Shown here one piece after another: positions 43,945 to 56,690 of a DNA stretch of 64,000 nt; positions within the stretch are counted from its first letter, which is position 1, and each line of letters starts with the position of its first letter. The stretch covers positions 62,001 through 126,000 of the forward strand of contig BSBM01000965.1 of NCBI GenBank assembly GCA_027924585.1, written 5' to 3'. Both the position numbers and the translations under genes were made by a program. The notes beneath the pieces are model-generated. The model did no database searches and had not been told where the DNA came from. It saw only the letters and a program-made list of their open reading frames with translations. This DNA is from Larix kaempferi (Eukaryota > Streptophyta > Pinopsida > Pinales > Pinaceae).

Positions 43945-46398
43945 AGTAGTGTCAGAAAGGGTTTCCAAAATATGAAAGAGGTAAAGAGTAATTGTGCAAA
44001 CTTGTTTTGATGGATTTAATTAATATTTTGGTGTTCATTGGTGATGTCATAGGGGATATCAATATGAGAAAGAAAACCCACATCTCCTTTCTTTTGGAAA
44101 CACACAATTGTAGTGCATGAGTGCCCCTACTCATAGTTTTAGAAGGGAAGTTTTGGGAAGCAAAGTTTTGGAAAGAAAGCAGGTTATTCAACATCCATGT
44201 TTGAAATTTCTTGAGGACAAGCAATATTGGGAAGGGAGGATTTTTCATGTCCCCAAAATTTTCATTAGGTCACAATGGCCTAAGCCCCTTGGCCATATTC
44301 ATGATAGTTTGTCAAATTGATACTAAGGGTCAAATAATTACCAAGCATGATGTCTAAGTTAGTAAAAATGTAAAATTAGATCCAAATGGACAAGGTGGGC
44401 CACATTAAGATAAAATTCCCAATTCAAAGTTTGTAATATTCCCATCCAAATGAACTATCAGAAAGGAAAATTACTAGTTCCCTAGGTTGGGGGTGGAAGC
44501 ATTAAAAGTTGGAATAAATGAGCTACAAGACCCAAAATGACCTTAGAATTAAAAATTCACCATAAATGGGTCAATTAAATAATAATAGAAAGAAAATAAG
44601 GTGGCATTGGATCATGAGGGCACATAAGAGGTTGTGGGACCCTCATGTGGAAAGATTCCCCACTACACTTGGCATGATTCTCTCACCAATTCGAGTTCAA
44701 GATGAAGGGTAAATACTTGAGGGATTTTAAGAGGTATTATTCATGGCATGACTCATGTAAGGTCGAATTGCAGTGGAAGAGTAACTACCATGGAAGAGGA
44801 AGAGGCATCTTAGAAGAATTGTGACACTTGGAGCTAGATTCCCTAACTCCTATGACAACATTGATGAAGATTCTATGACACTTATGAGAAATTTCAGACC
44901 TTATTGGTGAAATATGACATATATGACATGTCAGGGATTAACATATCCTCCAAGAGGGCTCACAAGGGTATTTATGGAAGCCAAGGTTCTCCCATTCGAA
45001 TTGATGGAAGAGGAGAGCTAGGAAAAGTTGGACAAGTGGAATTCATGGGAATATCTCCCTAATTCAAGTTGGGATGAGTCTCTTGGATGTAATTAGAGAT
45101 AAGGAGGCCTTGGTAGGTTAATAAAAGACAAGAATAAATAAGTAGACTAGATTTTGATCATTTCTCATTTTGCAAATTGGAGAGCATAGCTTGTCCATGC
45201 AAGTTGAATGTTTATTCTTCTTGCCTTAGCACCAATTTCGAGGGTGCAAGATTCCCATCCTAATTTGAAATTCGAGAGGCCATTCAGACCTTTAATTTAG
45301 AGCTCAAATTAATTCATTTGTTATATTTTGAAGCTATAGGGATTCTTTTGACCATTTCTTCTTCAACTTTTTTCGACATCTCTCTCACATTTCTCTTCAT
45401 ATTCTTGCTCTTTGAGGAATGTCGCACATGGTGAGATGATGATCTCTTTGGGGAAGTCCAAGTGTCCCAATTTATTTTTAATGTGATATATACACTCTAT
45501 ATTTTATGCTCATATTAAACTCAGGTCGAATATCCAATTGAAACTATGTGTAAATGCCAAATTATGTAAGAATGGTGCCATTTTCCCCATAGCTTTTGCA
45601 TAGTGCACTTGTTGTTGCATATGGTTAGTGAAGGAATGTTATTTCGAATTAATTGACATGTTAGCTGCTATATGTCTCTGTAATAATCATATCATGAGAT
45701 ACACATCTCGAAACACTATGTATTTCAAGTGATATTTACATTCAAGGTAGAGATTCAAGCCATTTTCCCCATAGCATTTGCTTAGTGATTTTGGAATGGT
45801 ATTGTACATATTTTATATCCGAGTTTGATGAGTTATTTATCATGTTATGAGATGAATATTAATTTAATTTGATGTCCCAAATGATATGTTCAGACCTCTG
45901 AAGTGTTACTATGGTTTATGAAGAAGTTCGAGACTCCTTTCCCACCAATTTCACCTCAAAAACTAGACTCTAGAAGATGTTGTTCATTAGGATGAAAATT
46001 AGACCCTAAAACCAAATATAATGCTTGAAATATATTGTTCCTGATGTCCTATAATAGATAAAAGTGTCATACCAATAATTATTGAAGGTCGTACAGTGTT
46101 TGGAAGAGCATCTAATGGCAGACCTAGGGGGATCTCCACTTCTCAAATTAACTAGTCTTGTTCTGAAACTTCTTGCCATGCAATTTGAAGACCATGGATG
46201 GGAATATAAATTGTTTGTATGCATGACAGGTGTTTTAATATGTACTATTCCCAATAAATACATTCCTCCCCAAATTTGAAATAATTTGGAGGTGTTTGGA
46301 ACCAGTTGTAAACAAAATCCTAGAGTCAAAAAAAGGTGAATCCAAGGGATTTCCTTGGAAGGGACATTAAATTGATTCCTTCTTCATGTTAATTCTCC
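43945..46398. other. Unassigned AT-rich stretch
   Basis: 2.4 kb with no gene or repeat I can support. The stretch 45100-45330 (AATAAAAGACAAGAATAAATAAG, then TTCTTCTTGCCTTAGC) resembles an LTR transcript end on the plus strand, but no partner is seen. A small ORF at 46329-46006 (minus) is not recognised. Confidence 0.4.
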
Positions 46399-46599
46399 CC
46401 CTTTGAAATCAATGGAAAATATTTTCATTCAATGCACACTTTCAGGTTCTCCTTTGTCCTTATGCCTCGACTTTGCACTTGCCTTCATGCAGTTGCTTAC
46501 TTTTATTACTCACCCTAACTTCGTTCTTTATTCTCGTATTAAGGAGTAATGTTTTATGCTCACGTTCCTGATTATATTGTAGCTACAACTTGATTTGCC

Positions 46600-49500
46600 T
46601 TTCCAGCTGCAACCTTTTCTTTCATTTATCCTTCTTTGGCCAAGATGCTTGCTTCCACCTATTCACCAGAAATTGATTTTAGGGTTTCAAAGTATTCATC
46701 ATCTGCTTCCCTGATTTCCCCTTGAAACTGTGGGAAATGTTCTGTGAAGCTAAAGGATTCTTCTTGCAACGGTTCAAGTTTGTTAGCAATATTCTGATGT
46801 TCATCCCAAATCCTACTTACTTCTTAGTTCTACTTTCTATGCTCTCACATTGCATTAATCTTTTCAATAGATGGTAAGAAAGCTAATTTGTCATGCACCC
46901 TTTGTTCCAATTCTTGCGCATCCTGCAACCTTTGATCTACTTCCTTCAACTGCTAATTTACAACTAGCTTACCCCATAGTTGAGCACTTTCCTCATGCAG
47001 CTTTGTACATTTCAACTGCAAGGTCCTGATATTCTCTATTGCAATATTTTTTCATTCTACCCTACCTTCACGTTCTTCTCTGACCTATGGAGGCGTTCCT
47101 GTTTTTTTCTTGGTGACAATTCCTTGACTTTAGCATGTATACCTTGAGTGGCCTCACCTATCTTCAATATTTTTCCTTCTGGAGAAGCATTGTTTTCAAT
47201 TTGGAATTCTGGAAGCGCATTGTGTACTTCCTCCACTTCCTTTTGTAACTTTAAGGCCTTCTTCTTGTAATGTCCCCATCCCTCAATCCGGCTAGTAGGA
47301 GGGGACATTATCAGAATCGGGGTCTCAAAATTTTTCCCATAAGCATAATTACGAATTATTAACAGCTAAAATGCATGTGCATACATGAAAATAAAACACA
47401 CAGTGGAATGAACTAAGTCCACACACACAACATGCAATTTACTTGCATAATCATCACATGAATACAAATAAAATCATTTCACATCAAATACACAAGAATA
47501 CTTATCTTTAAACAAGGAAGATCCAAGCAATTGGTTGTGTAAGAGCGATTTTGCACCTAGCCATAGGAACTCTATCTAGAATATACTATTTATACTAAGA
47601 GGCCACCCCCAAGCTGGGTTATGAAGTCGCTAGGGTGAAGGAAACACCTACAGGATTCTCTCTATCATCCCACAACCCATTCTTCTCACTATGATTAGCC
47701 AAAAGCTCAACTAGATCTCTATAGGGGTCTCACTAAGCCTTCACATGCATGGATTCTCAAGCATACAAAAGTAGTAGAACTCAATGGGTAAAGGTTCCTA
47801 GCTTTCCCAACCTCCATGCTCACCTACAACCATCTATTTTCCCTTCCAAAATTGTAGATCTGTCTCCAAATTCGAATTAATGGGTTAAACACAGTCTGGT
47901 AATGGACATGAACAACAAATAAGAGAACTCTACATAGTGTAGAAGATTGCAGGTGAGAATGATCAAAAGAGTGTTAAATCCAAGGGTATGAGGTAAGGGT
48001 GAAAATAAAACTAACATAGATTCTGGCCATAGAAGAAAAAGGAATGTTGACCGCTGACATAATTGTCACAACCCCCATGCTTCAATAAATACATGAAATT
48101 AATTTTTCAACCAACCTTACATATGCATTCAATGATTGGATTTAATAGTCAAGAGAAGGTAATTGGATTATTTAAGGAACATGGAATATTTTGGAAGAGT
48201 TCTAAGGTTGACACATGGTAGCATAGGATTCAGTTTCCCCATAGGATCCCTTCCTCTTACCCTCTGGTGGAATCATAGCCCCTCCATTTCTCTTTACAAA
48301 ACCATCTTGGACCATTTTATTAATTTCCAACATGATATTTACATACATTTTGAATTGGCATGATAAGCCAATCATATGGTCCAAATATATACATCATACA
48401 TGCCTAGCCATTCACTAGTTAGGCCTTGGCCTTGAGCTCCACACTAGGAATCCATACTAGCATATTTACATCATTTGCATAGTTTTGATTAAATACATTC
48501 CAAGTCAAAATTGGGGTATTACATTGTTGTATTTCTTCCACTTCCTGCTTCAGCTGATTACCTTTTGTGACTGATTCTTTTGCTTTCTTCTCCAACTCAA
48601 TGCATTTTGCGCAGTCTTTTCTTTTTCTATCTTCAACCTAGAATATTCTTCCTATAGAAATACCTTCTCATTCTAAATTGTATACCAGTCTATTGTAACA
48701 TCTTCATGTCTCCATATGATCTCTTGCGCAATGGATGTATGTAGTGCATGTAGCTCATTCAAAGATAGGTGCGATACAATCATTTCCACATGAATTACAG
48801 ATTCCTACATCACTTGAGTGGGAATCACCAAAATTGCATATGAAAGTCTTAGTCTCTGATGCGACTTTGTTTCCTTTTTCTGCACGACAGGGTGTGTTTG
48901 TGAACTACCCATATGTTCATATGAGTGTCTTTCCACAATGTTTTGTACCTTTCCCTTGGTCGTAAGCATCAACTACTTCATAGTATCAAACTGTTCTTCG
49001 ATATTCAGCATGATCTCCTCTTGCTATGTCGCAAGGTATTCAATTTCACCCTTTGTTCCATATTCTCCATGGATTCTTCAGTAACATTTATGACTTCTAT
49101 GCCAATTTTTTCAAAATCATCTGTTGTAAGTGTCTAAACAAGACTGGGTTTGTACGTTTTCCTTTTCTTCCTTGAAGACTCTACAGGATGACTTGTTTGT
49201 GTCCTTTTGTTAATTGGCATAGATTGTTGTGTAGCTTTAGGAGGAATTTCTACGTTGTCAGTTTCCTCTTCTATGGGTGTTAAACTATTCGGTTGTTCCT
49301 ATTGTGTAGCCTCTTCTTCTTCTGTTAATGGAACTCTCCATGTTGGATGCCACTCATGAATGATTTGTGCAATGTCATTCTCAGAACAAATGAACATAGT
49401 AGGTAGCCATTGCATGGAAGGATCCCTTTTGGCTTGTATGTAAGTATGATGCATTCCTATTTTGAAACGTGCAATTCCCTTGTATTCTTCAACTATGTGA

Positions 49501-50581
49501 GGCTCTTTGTGTGGAGTCTCTTGTAAAATGACCCTAATCTCCTCACAATACAGGTAGAATTTGATGTTGTTTTCTGTTTGTCTATGCACAATATTATAAA
49601 ACCACAAGTTTGTATACTTGGATGCTAGGAATGGCCTCCTATTTCTGTCAAATAATTAACTCTATTATGGTTGTTTCCATCCTATCAGTGCAATACATAT
49701 CAATAACCAAGTATAATGGAAGGGTGTACCTTTTTATTGCATTTCCTAGCAGTCCTCCAGAAATTTGTTCAACAAAAATGTTGACCAGTTCATCTGTTCT
49801 CCTTCCACACTTTTTTGTGGCTACAATGATTGATGTTGAGACCTAGTCCTGGTGACTCTTTTGAAATATCTTGCATGCCAGTATCTAGAAAAAAAATCTC
49901 CCAGCATCGTCCTTTATCTATGTGATTGAGTATCCTCTGCTAGCCCGTTGAGTTCCATATTTTTCAGCCATCTTCTTTCCAAAGGATTTCTTCTTTCTCC
50001 TATCCACAAGAATACCTATGTATTCCCCAATGGTAGGAATCCCTGTGATCAACTCAATCATCTTGGCTTTAATGGATATGGCCCTTTTTATCCACATGTT
50101 CCCACCATGAACTTGTGATAACAACATCTTCGCACACATTTTCACCTGTGGGGACCTTCCAAAGTGAGGGAACTCCAACAAGTTCAATATCCCTGATTTT
50201 GATAGCCCATTTTCCCATGTCTAGAGCTACATTACAACTGGTACCTTAGGTTCTGGGATGACTCTCCTATCGGTGTACTTGTCCATAAATAGTTAAGGGA
50301 ATTTTTTTATCATCGATGATATCGTAATCTACAAACCCGAACTTGTACAATTTCCTGAGCATATTTTCTTCAACTATAACACCTTTTGAAGCCTTCTATG
50401 TCGGTATTTCTGAATATACTACATTGAGTAGGTTAAAAGGCATCAAAACAAGTTTTCTAGATGGAATGTAGTCACGAGGGAACTTTACGGGATTTGATGA
50501 AGAGGCACTTGGCGTTTGTGTAAATTCTCCCTGCACATTCATGAATGGAGTCTTTGTCCTACATTGTCTCTTGGGTACCAT
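46600..50581 (-). pseudogene. Decayed second ORF of E1 (unknown, then coiled coil)
   Basis: It starts MVPKRQCRTKTPF with NPVKFPRDYIPSRKLVLMPF. Open pieces follow: IELITGIPTIGEYIGILVD and KKKSFGKKMAEKYGTQRASR (50187-49918), and 49607-49299 with HTYIQAKRDPSMQWLP. The 3' part is coiled-coil sequence, including KKALKLQKEVEEVHNALPE (47308-47057). The coil is interrupted by the solo LTR at 47266-48523. I know no function for this protein. Many stops and shifts make it non-functional. Confidence 0.5.
47266..48523 (-). repeat. Probable solo LTR, 1258 bp
   Basis: Ends are TGTAATGTCCCC and GGGGTATTACA on the plus strand, a perfect 6-bp inverted TGTAAT/ATTACA. The block interrupts a coiled-coil reading frame (EVEEIQQ on one side, KKALKLQ on the other). 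No coding sequence or partner LTR is seen. No clear target duplication remains. Confidence 0.65.
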
Positions 50582-51159
50582 GGCTTACGAGCTCAACCTT
50601 CACTCACAACTATTCACTCTATATATAATGTTCTCAATAGATATGGGGGGTTCATACTGGATATATTCATGGCTTATAAAGTATTTATCGACTTTCCTCT
50701 ATCATTAATGATTTCAGTTCTTTGCAGATTTTCCTAAATTTGGTCTATTTTCGAAGATTGGAATGTTTCGATTTTCTCGTATTTTACTAATCTTGTCCAA
50801 ATTCAATTAACCATCCTTTGCCGCTAATTAACGATTCCACCCATTAATTGGTCACCACCATTGTCACAACTCCTCTAGTCATTAATGCTAAACTTTTGTT
50901 GTAGTCTGTTTTTGTGCACACTCTTCTTTCTGCGACAGGTCTGTCTATCTGTGGATTAATATTGTATTGGAGTGGAGATAGATTGGTATCCAAATTTATC
51001 CGCATTTTCATTCAGTACAAGAGACTTAGTCATATTTTCAGTCATTTATTTACTAACTTCACATAGAATCAAGTTATTACCTTTATCTACAGACTTCCTT
51101 CTCCAAATCATTCTACATTGTTCTTTTTCTTTATTTGTGGGAGTAATCCTTCTTTTCTA

Positions 51160-52130
51160 AAGAATAGGTTGAGATTCCTCATTTGTCTTCCCTATTTTCT
51201 TTTTCCAATATTTCCTTGAATTTCCAAATTTCTGATCTTTGTGACCAACTTTATTGCACTGGTAACATACTATATTTTTGCAGAACTTTCCAGCATGACT
51301 GGCTATGTTACACTTCCAACATTCAACAGTTCTGAGTGAGTACAACTCTTTTAGTTGTCCAGTCTTCTTGTAATTTGTCCTTTGATTTTCCTCTTGATCA
51401 GTTTCTTCATTTTATTCTTTGAGATATGGATTTTATTCCATGTTGATTCCATCCTTGTAACCTAAACCATATTTGTTAAATGGTTACCTTTGTTTTCTCA
51501 TGATCTCATCCAAGACTTCTGTGCTTCTGGCAAACTTGTCATTTGTCCTTAGTTGTGTTTGTAGTCTTTCAAATTCTTGTTCCTTTTCCAATAATTGAGT
51601 CTTCTATTCATCAATCATTTTTTTTATTCTCAGAACTCTTCTCTTTAAGAGAAATGATCTTGATTTGTCTTGCTTGAATTTGAATTTGTTGTTCATTATT
51701 GATCACCATGTTGGAATCATCACTTTGTATTTGGGACTTTTGGATTTGATCTTTTAGTGACAACATTTCTTCATTTGACTTAGAAAATATTTATTCTCCT
51801 TCTTGTTTAGTATATTCCAATTCTTGCTTCAGAAGTATGATCTCTTTGAATAACATCTGATTCTCTGTAGCTGATTTTTTAAGTTCACTTTCCAATGTGT
51901 CAATCTTAAGTTTCTCAGTTTGACAGGTTTTATCCATCTCCTGCAATTGACTAGTAAAGTACATTTCCATAATTTTTTACTCTTCTTCTTTCTTTTTTAG
52001 AGTTTGCATGATATTGGTTGCAACCCTTTTGACCTCTTCTATATTTTTTCTCTGTGTACGTATACAATACCTTTCTTATACGACAGAGAGGTTTTCTATG
52101 CTTCCAGTTTCCTATAACCATGGTGCTTCA
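51160..52130 (-). pseudogene. gag: gag of E1: coiled coil and zinc knuckles
   Basis: Minus-strand pieces show QLLEKEQEFERLQTQLR, then TEVLDEIMRKQR and NKYGLGYKDG, then (51345-51160) two CCHC-type knuckles. CWKCNIASHAGKFC is canonical (C-X2-C-X4-H-X4-C). CYQCNKVGHKDQKF has lost its last Cys to Phe. Stops are frequent before 51400. The layout coil then knuckles fits copia-like gag. Confidence 0.65.
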
Positions 52131-52224
52131 CTTTGAGAGGATTTTTCCTTTCCACCCATGTCTACGCAAGGATATATCTTCCAGTTGTTAAACTGTTAAT
52201 GAAGACACTCTCTCTAATACTAAT

Positions 52225-53853
52225 TGTTGGACATCTTATTAATACTGAGAGGGGGGGTGAATCAGTATTATGTGTAGTTATGAACAATTTTCACTTTTAC
52301 GAAATTAAAACTGTATTAATCTTATGCATTCACCATAAATAATATCATTCATCAACATGTGCATAAACAAAGAACACAAATATTTGATGTGGAAAACCAA
52401 ATGGGAGAAAATGACACAATTCTTTATTATATGATAAATATTACATTCATGGGAAGCACTAACTTCCAAATTTATCCACCACTGACTGGAAAGAGGTTCC
52501 AACCCCCTGACTTACATGCTACAACTTGAAGGAAGAACCAACTCCTTGATTTACTAGAACCAACGGGAAGGAGACATTGACCCCCTGTTTTACAGGCTCT
52601 GACATGAAGGAAGCACCAACTCCCTATTCCTTGCCTCGTCTTGCCACCCTATAATGACTGTAAAAGATTCTTCTTTACTTTCTAATGATATACACACTCT
52701 TCAGATTTACTGCAATAAATTCCTTCGTGCACACCTTCTATATACAATATTCGTCACAACTTACTCCACATTACAACATTAGTATAACCTTCTGCAATTG
52801 CACACTCGTTCTTGTATTTCATAACCTTTTGCAATATGCATGTTGTTTCAACATACTATTTTGTTTATGTGCATCTGCAAACTCATATAATATTGTGCAT
52901 CCTCCACTTTTCTACAGTTTCATTATTCTGCATCTGTATTAGATAAACTATAACCTCGTGTGCACCATCTGCGATACTGCCTTTATGTTCTTGTGCACTT
53001 GTCTTAGATAAACCTCAATATACTGCACATCATCTGTTGTGCTGGTATTTTGTCTTTGCGCATCTGACTTAGATAAAACAAATCAGTTATTTAGCATCTA
53101 CTATGCTACATTTTTGTTCTTGTGCATTTGGCTCTCTGCTAGATTATGTTGCTCTGGTTCAATGAGCCATTGATACCCCAATAATTCGAAGCTTTCCAAA
53201 TCAAAATAATACCACTTTCGCATCTTCAAGCTTACATTTTCTTACCAACTTAGCTTCTTATTTATACTCAACCTGGATAAATGATGTGTTCACAAGTTGG
53301 TCGTTGCATTCCTTCTTCCTTTCTTCATGGTCTATCTTGCTCACGCATCCCCCACTTGTCATGACTTGCGCAACTGAGGTATCATGTTTTGTGGGTATTG
53401 CACATACTTGGTCCTTAGCACAGTGGGACTTGGGTACCTGGGACTAACTACATGTGGTGTCTTTCACCCTTGAATTACCATCGCTTTTGGGTCTTGTGGG
53501 TATTGTGCACTTGACTTGTCCATCCACATATTGCTTCTGGGACTCTTGCACACTTCTAAGACTGGTATAATTCTACCGCTTTGTAGGTATTGCGCACTTC
53601 TGGGACTTGTCCACATGACCAACCACTTGTTTCTGCCAAGCCTCTTTCACACTCTCAAGACTTGTCCAACCACCTATTTGAAATTACCTTTGAAGTATCA
53701 TGACAAGATGGATTGGGACTTGCAAACATGCCTTGTGTACCAATTCAAACTTGTTGTTATGTACTTCTTCAAACTAGCACAAGGATATTGAGTCCTCTTT
53801 GACATCATGGGTACTTAGTTCTCTTTAACATCAATGAAAACCAAAGTTCAACA
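52225..53853 (-). repeat. 5' LTR of E1
   Basis: 1629 bp, TGTTGGACATC to AAGTTCAACA on the plus strand. It is related to 55470-56674, for example at GGGTGAATC near the left end. On the minus strand the next bases, TTAGTATTAGAG, resemble an initiator-Met primer site. The right edge cuts the protease frame of H. Confidence 0.8.
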
Positions 53854-55469
53854 CTCCTAAGGAGGAGGTTGTAATTTAAATAGGCATTCACAACCTCAAT
53901 GTCAACCATCACCGTTTTCTTAGCTAACTGGATAGGGACGTTTTGAAGGAAACCTTGCAGTTGGGTAGCATGGCCATTATAGGCTCATAATATCTTGAGG
54001 GACAATACAAGTTCAAACGAACCAAGATTCTACCAGACATGGGTGGACATAACATAGGTGGAGGAACCTTCATCGATGATCCATCAGTGAATAGCCAAGT
54101 TCTTAATGGTTATGAGATTTTGAAAAGCTATTGAAGAGTGCATCCATGGTTCCACTTGATCGAGAACAAACGCCATTAGGTGGGTATCGAAACAATCGAT
54201 TGCACCTAAAGCGGATAATAACACTTTGCACTTTGTAAGAAAATTATGAAGAAAATCTAATGTATAAATGGCAGTAAGAGATTGTGCAGAGTCATCCACA
54301 ATGATATAATTAAGAGCGGCTTGGGCATTGGGGTTATTTGGTATGCGATGCAAAGGAAACTTAAAGACTTTGGGAATCCCATCTATAGTCAGATGATGTA
54401 GGTGCAAAGGTTCTTTTAATTGAGTGGAGTCTTTTCCATTATCAGCAAGAGAGGTATTAGTAGCTGAACCATAATGGTTATGTCTACTTTGAAGGTTGAC
54501 GTACCCAGACATCATCAGGAGATGTTAGAAAAAATAATTGTGAGTTTGAATAGAAAACAATGATGGAGGAGGATAAATATCCCTGGGTTGCGTTGTGACC
54601 ACCCCTTGTGCTGGAAAGGGGTTTTGGACTACCACCAATTGTGATTGGGTCAACTGAGGTGGGGGTGGATTGGGTTTCCCATGTGGAGCATTAGCCGCTT
54701 CTCACTGATTATCCTCATTCCATAATTGGTAAGCCTTAGCCATATGGGTAAAATGATGAGTTTAATGTCCATAGAAACTACAAAAGGAACAGGGATGGCT
54801 AGTCCATAATTGAGGGTTCTTACCTTGCTTGGGAGGCTTATTGGGATCATGATTTGCAGGGTTGGGGTTGACTCCAGTGTTATCATTAATATTATGGAGT
54901 TGGCCGCTACCTCCCTGGCATTGGTTATTTCCTTTTTCCTCCCCCTTGTTCTTCTTTTTAGGTTGTTATTGTTGGTTTTTGGGCACAGGTTGGGCAAGCA
55001 TATTCTGTTGAGCGTATACTTTCCCATGAGGAAAAGAGGTAGACATAGGGTGTGGCTGAATTAGAGGGGAAGGAGGAGGGCCGAGAAAAGGATAATATGG
55101 GTTAATGGTTGGAGGATCCATGTAGCTACTTGAAGCACTACCACACATGGTGTCACTACACAAGTTCCATGAACATGGGGGACTACGGGAGGAGACGAAT
55201 AGGAGGCACACGTTCCTATATGTGAGGAAGAGTGAGATGAATCATAGGGGTGACATGGTACAGGGACAAGGCCTTGATGATGACACTCAATGCTAGGTAT
55301 ATTACCATATGCATAACCAATCGAAGGGGGGAGGGAAAGGAAAGTATGGATTGGGATGGGATACAATAGCATCGATCATGACATCCACGACATGGTATGC
55401 CCCTAGAGGATCTTTCCAAGAGGATCCACCACGAGGATAATTAGGGATGATTCTATATAGGTAACCGGA
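53854..55469 (-). pseudogene. gag: Element H: gag-protease remnant related to C
   Basis: 55469-55380 reads SGYLYRIIPNYPRGGSSW, matching SGYLYTIIPDAPRG of C. Then come decayed Pro-rich and Lys-rich stretches and a broken knuckle (PCSFCSFYGH, a stop, and Phe for the last Cys). The region 54515-54084 has RIPNNPNAQAALNYIIVDD and LLSALGAID, as in C. The protease half follows, with VDIEVVNAYLNYNLLL ending at E1. It is an old Tat-type relative of C. E2 cut it at 55470 and E1 at 53853. Confidence 0.8.
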
Positions 55470-56674
55470 TGCTGGAATTATTAATGATACTAAGATGGTG
55501 GGTGAATCAATATCATGTGAAAATTAATAAATTTTTACTTTTAAAACACGCACCAATTGCTATTTAAAAACACATCAATAAAAACCAACTGTGTGCAGAA
55601 TGTTTGAAGAAAATTTTATATATATGTATGAAAATGAAATTACATAGATAGATGGGAGACACCAATATCCAATCATGTGAACACCAACTCACTCAGACAC
55701 CAATCTGGTTGGGACACCAATCCTACATGCAAGCACCAACTCACATAATATAGGCTCCAACCTATGAGGACACCAATCCTCTGCACAAGATGTAGGATTC
55801 AACTTGATAGGAAACCAATCCTCTGCAGAAGGACCAAATCACGGTGATCAGGAATCATTGCAATCTCATTTCCTTGCCCTCTTCTACCACCCTTAGATAA
55901 AGATGTTGTTGTAATTTTTTGACACTATCTTCAAATATGTGCGCAAAGATAACACTTTGTTATGCTCTCTGCTTCGCCTCCTTCTACGTGCACTATTGAC
56001 ATGCTCTGCTTCAATTATGCTTACAACTTCTCTTACTTTGTACTCTGATTTAGTCATGCATGTTGTTCTGATTCTGCGCACATGCTCTGTGGGATTTTAA
56101 AAAATTCTCATTATATCTACGTGACTTCTCCTTGTTCTTCTGCATGTCTTGTAACCTCACACACTTCTTCAATTCATATTTCCTCTGATTCCCCTAAGAA
56201 TTTCATCTAACCCGAAGCTTTCCATTCAGAATATTACTCTGTTTGTTCTTAAAATCTTGCTTCTCATTCATCAGCTTACTCTTATTTATAATCAACTTGT
56301 TCAAATGATGTGTCCACAATTTGGGGATTCTCTAAGTCTGTAACACCCCTTCTTCCTTTCTTTACAGTCAAGCTTACCCAAACATCTACCACTTGTCTTA
56401 TCTTGCACGGATGAAGTTGCATGACTTTGTGGGTCTTTTTCACACTGGTTCCATAGCCTGGTGGGGATTTTGCACTATAGTGCCATGACTAGGTAGGATT
56501 AGAGTGACATGCGTAGATCACCTTGGTCTATAACTTGGTTCTAATACTTCCTTTGACTTGTAGAGACTTGCGCACATATTTTCTATACACTTCTTCAAAC
56601 TAGATTTACGCCTTCAATGTCATCACCAAGTCCAACAATTGCTTGGACATCAATGACAACAACAAATTTCAACA
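55470..56674 (-). repeat. 3' LTR of E2
   Basis: TGCTGGAATTATT to AAATTTCAACA on the plus strand. It is related to the E1 LTR but shorter (1205 bp). It is inserted in gag of H. Confidence 0.75.
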
Positions 56675-56690
56675 ATCCCCCCTTTTGGCA
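56675..56690 (-). promoter_or_regulatory. Polypurine tract of E2
   Basis: The minus strand reads TGCCAAAAGGGGGGAT directly before the LTR start TGTTGAAATTTG. Confidence 0.8.

Larger units (their letters stand above)
46399..53853 (-). mobile_element. Element E1: copia-like element, degraded 3' end
   Basis: 5' LTR 52225-53853, then (minus) a coiled-coil region, zinc knuckles, a second coding region, more coiled coil, and a polypurine-like tract AAAGGGGGAGAA near 46396-46407. No pol is recognised. The gag motif LDEIMRKQR ... GLGYKDG before the knuckles is of a kind seen in copia gag proteins, so the class is inferred. The 3' LTR is not found next to the polypurine tract. A solo LTR of another family lies inside. 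Confidence 0.6.

Noticed and set aside
44300-46400. 3' LTR of E1
   Set aside because: No sequence like the 52225-53853 LTR is visible next to the polypurine-like tract.
47261-48528. Target duplication around the solo LTR
   Set aside because: The flanks CTTCT and TTGTT do not match well enough.
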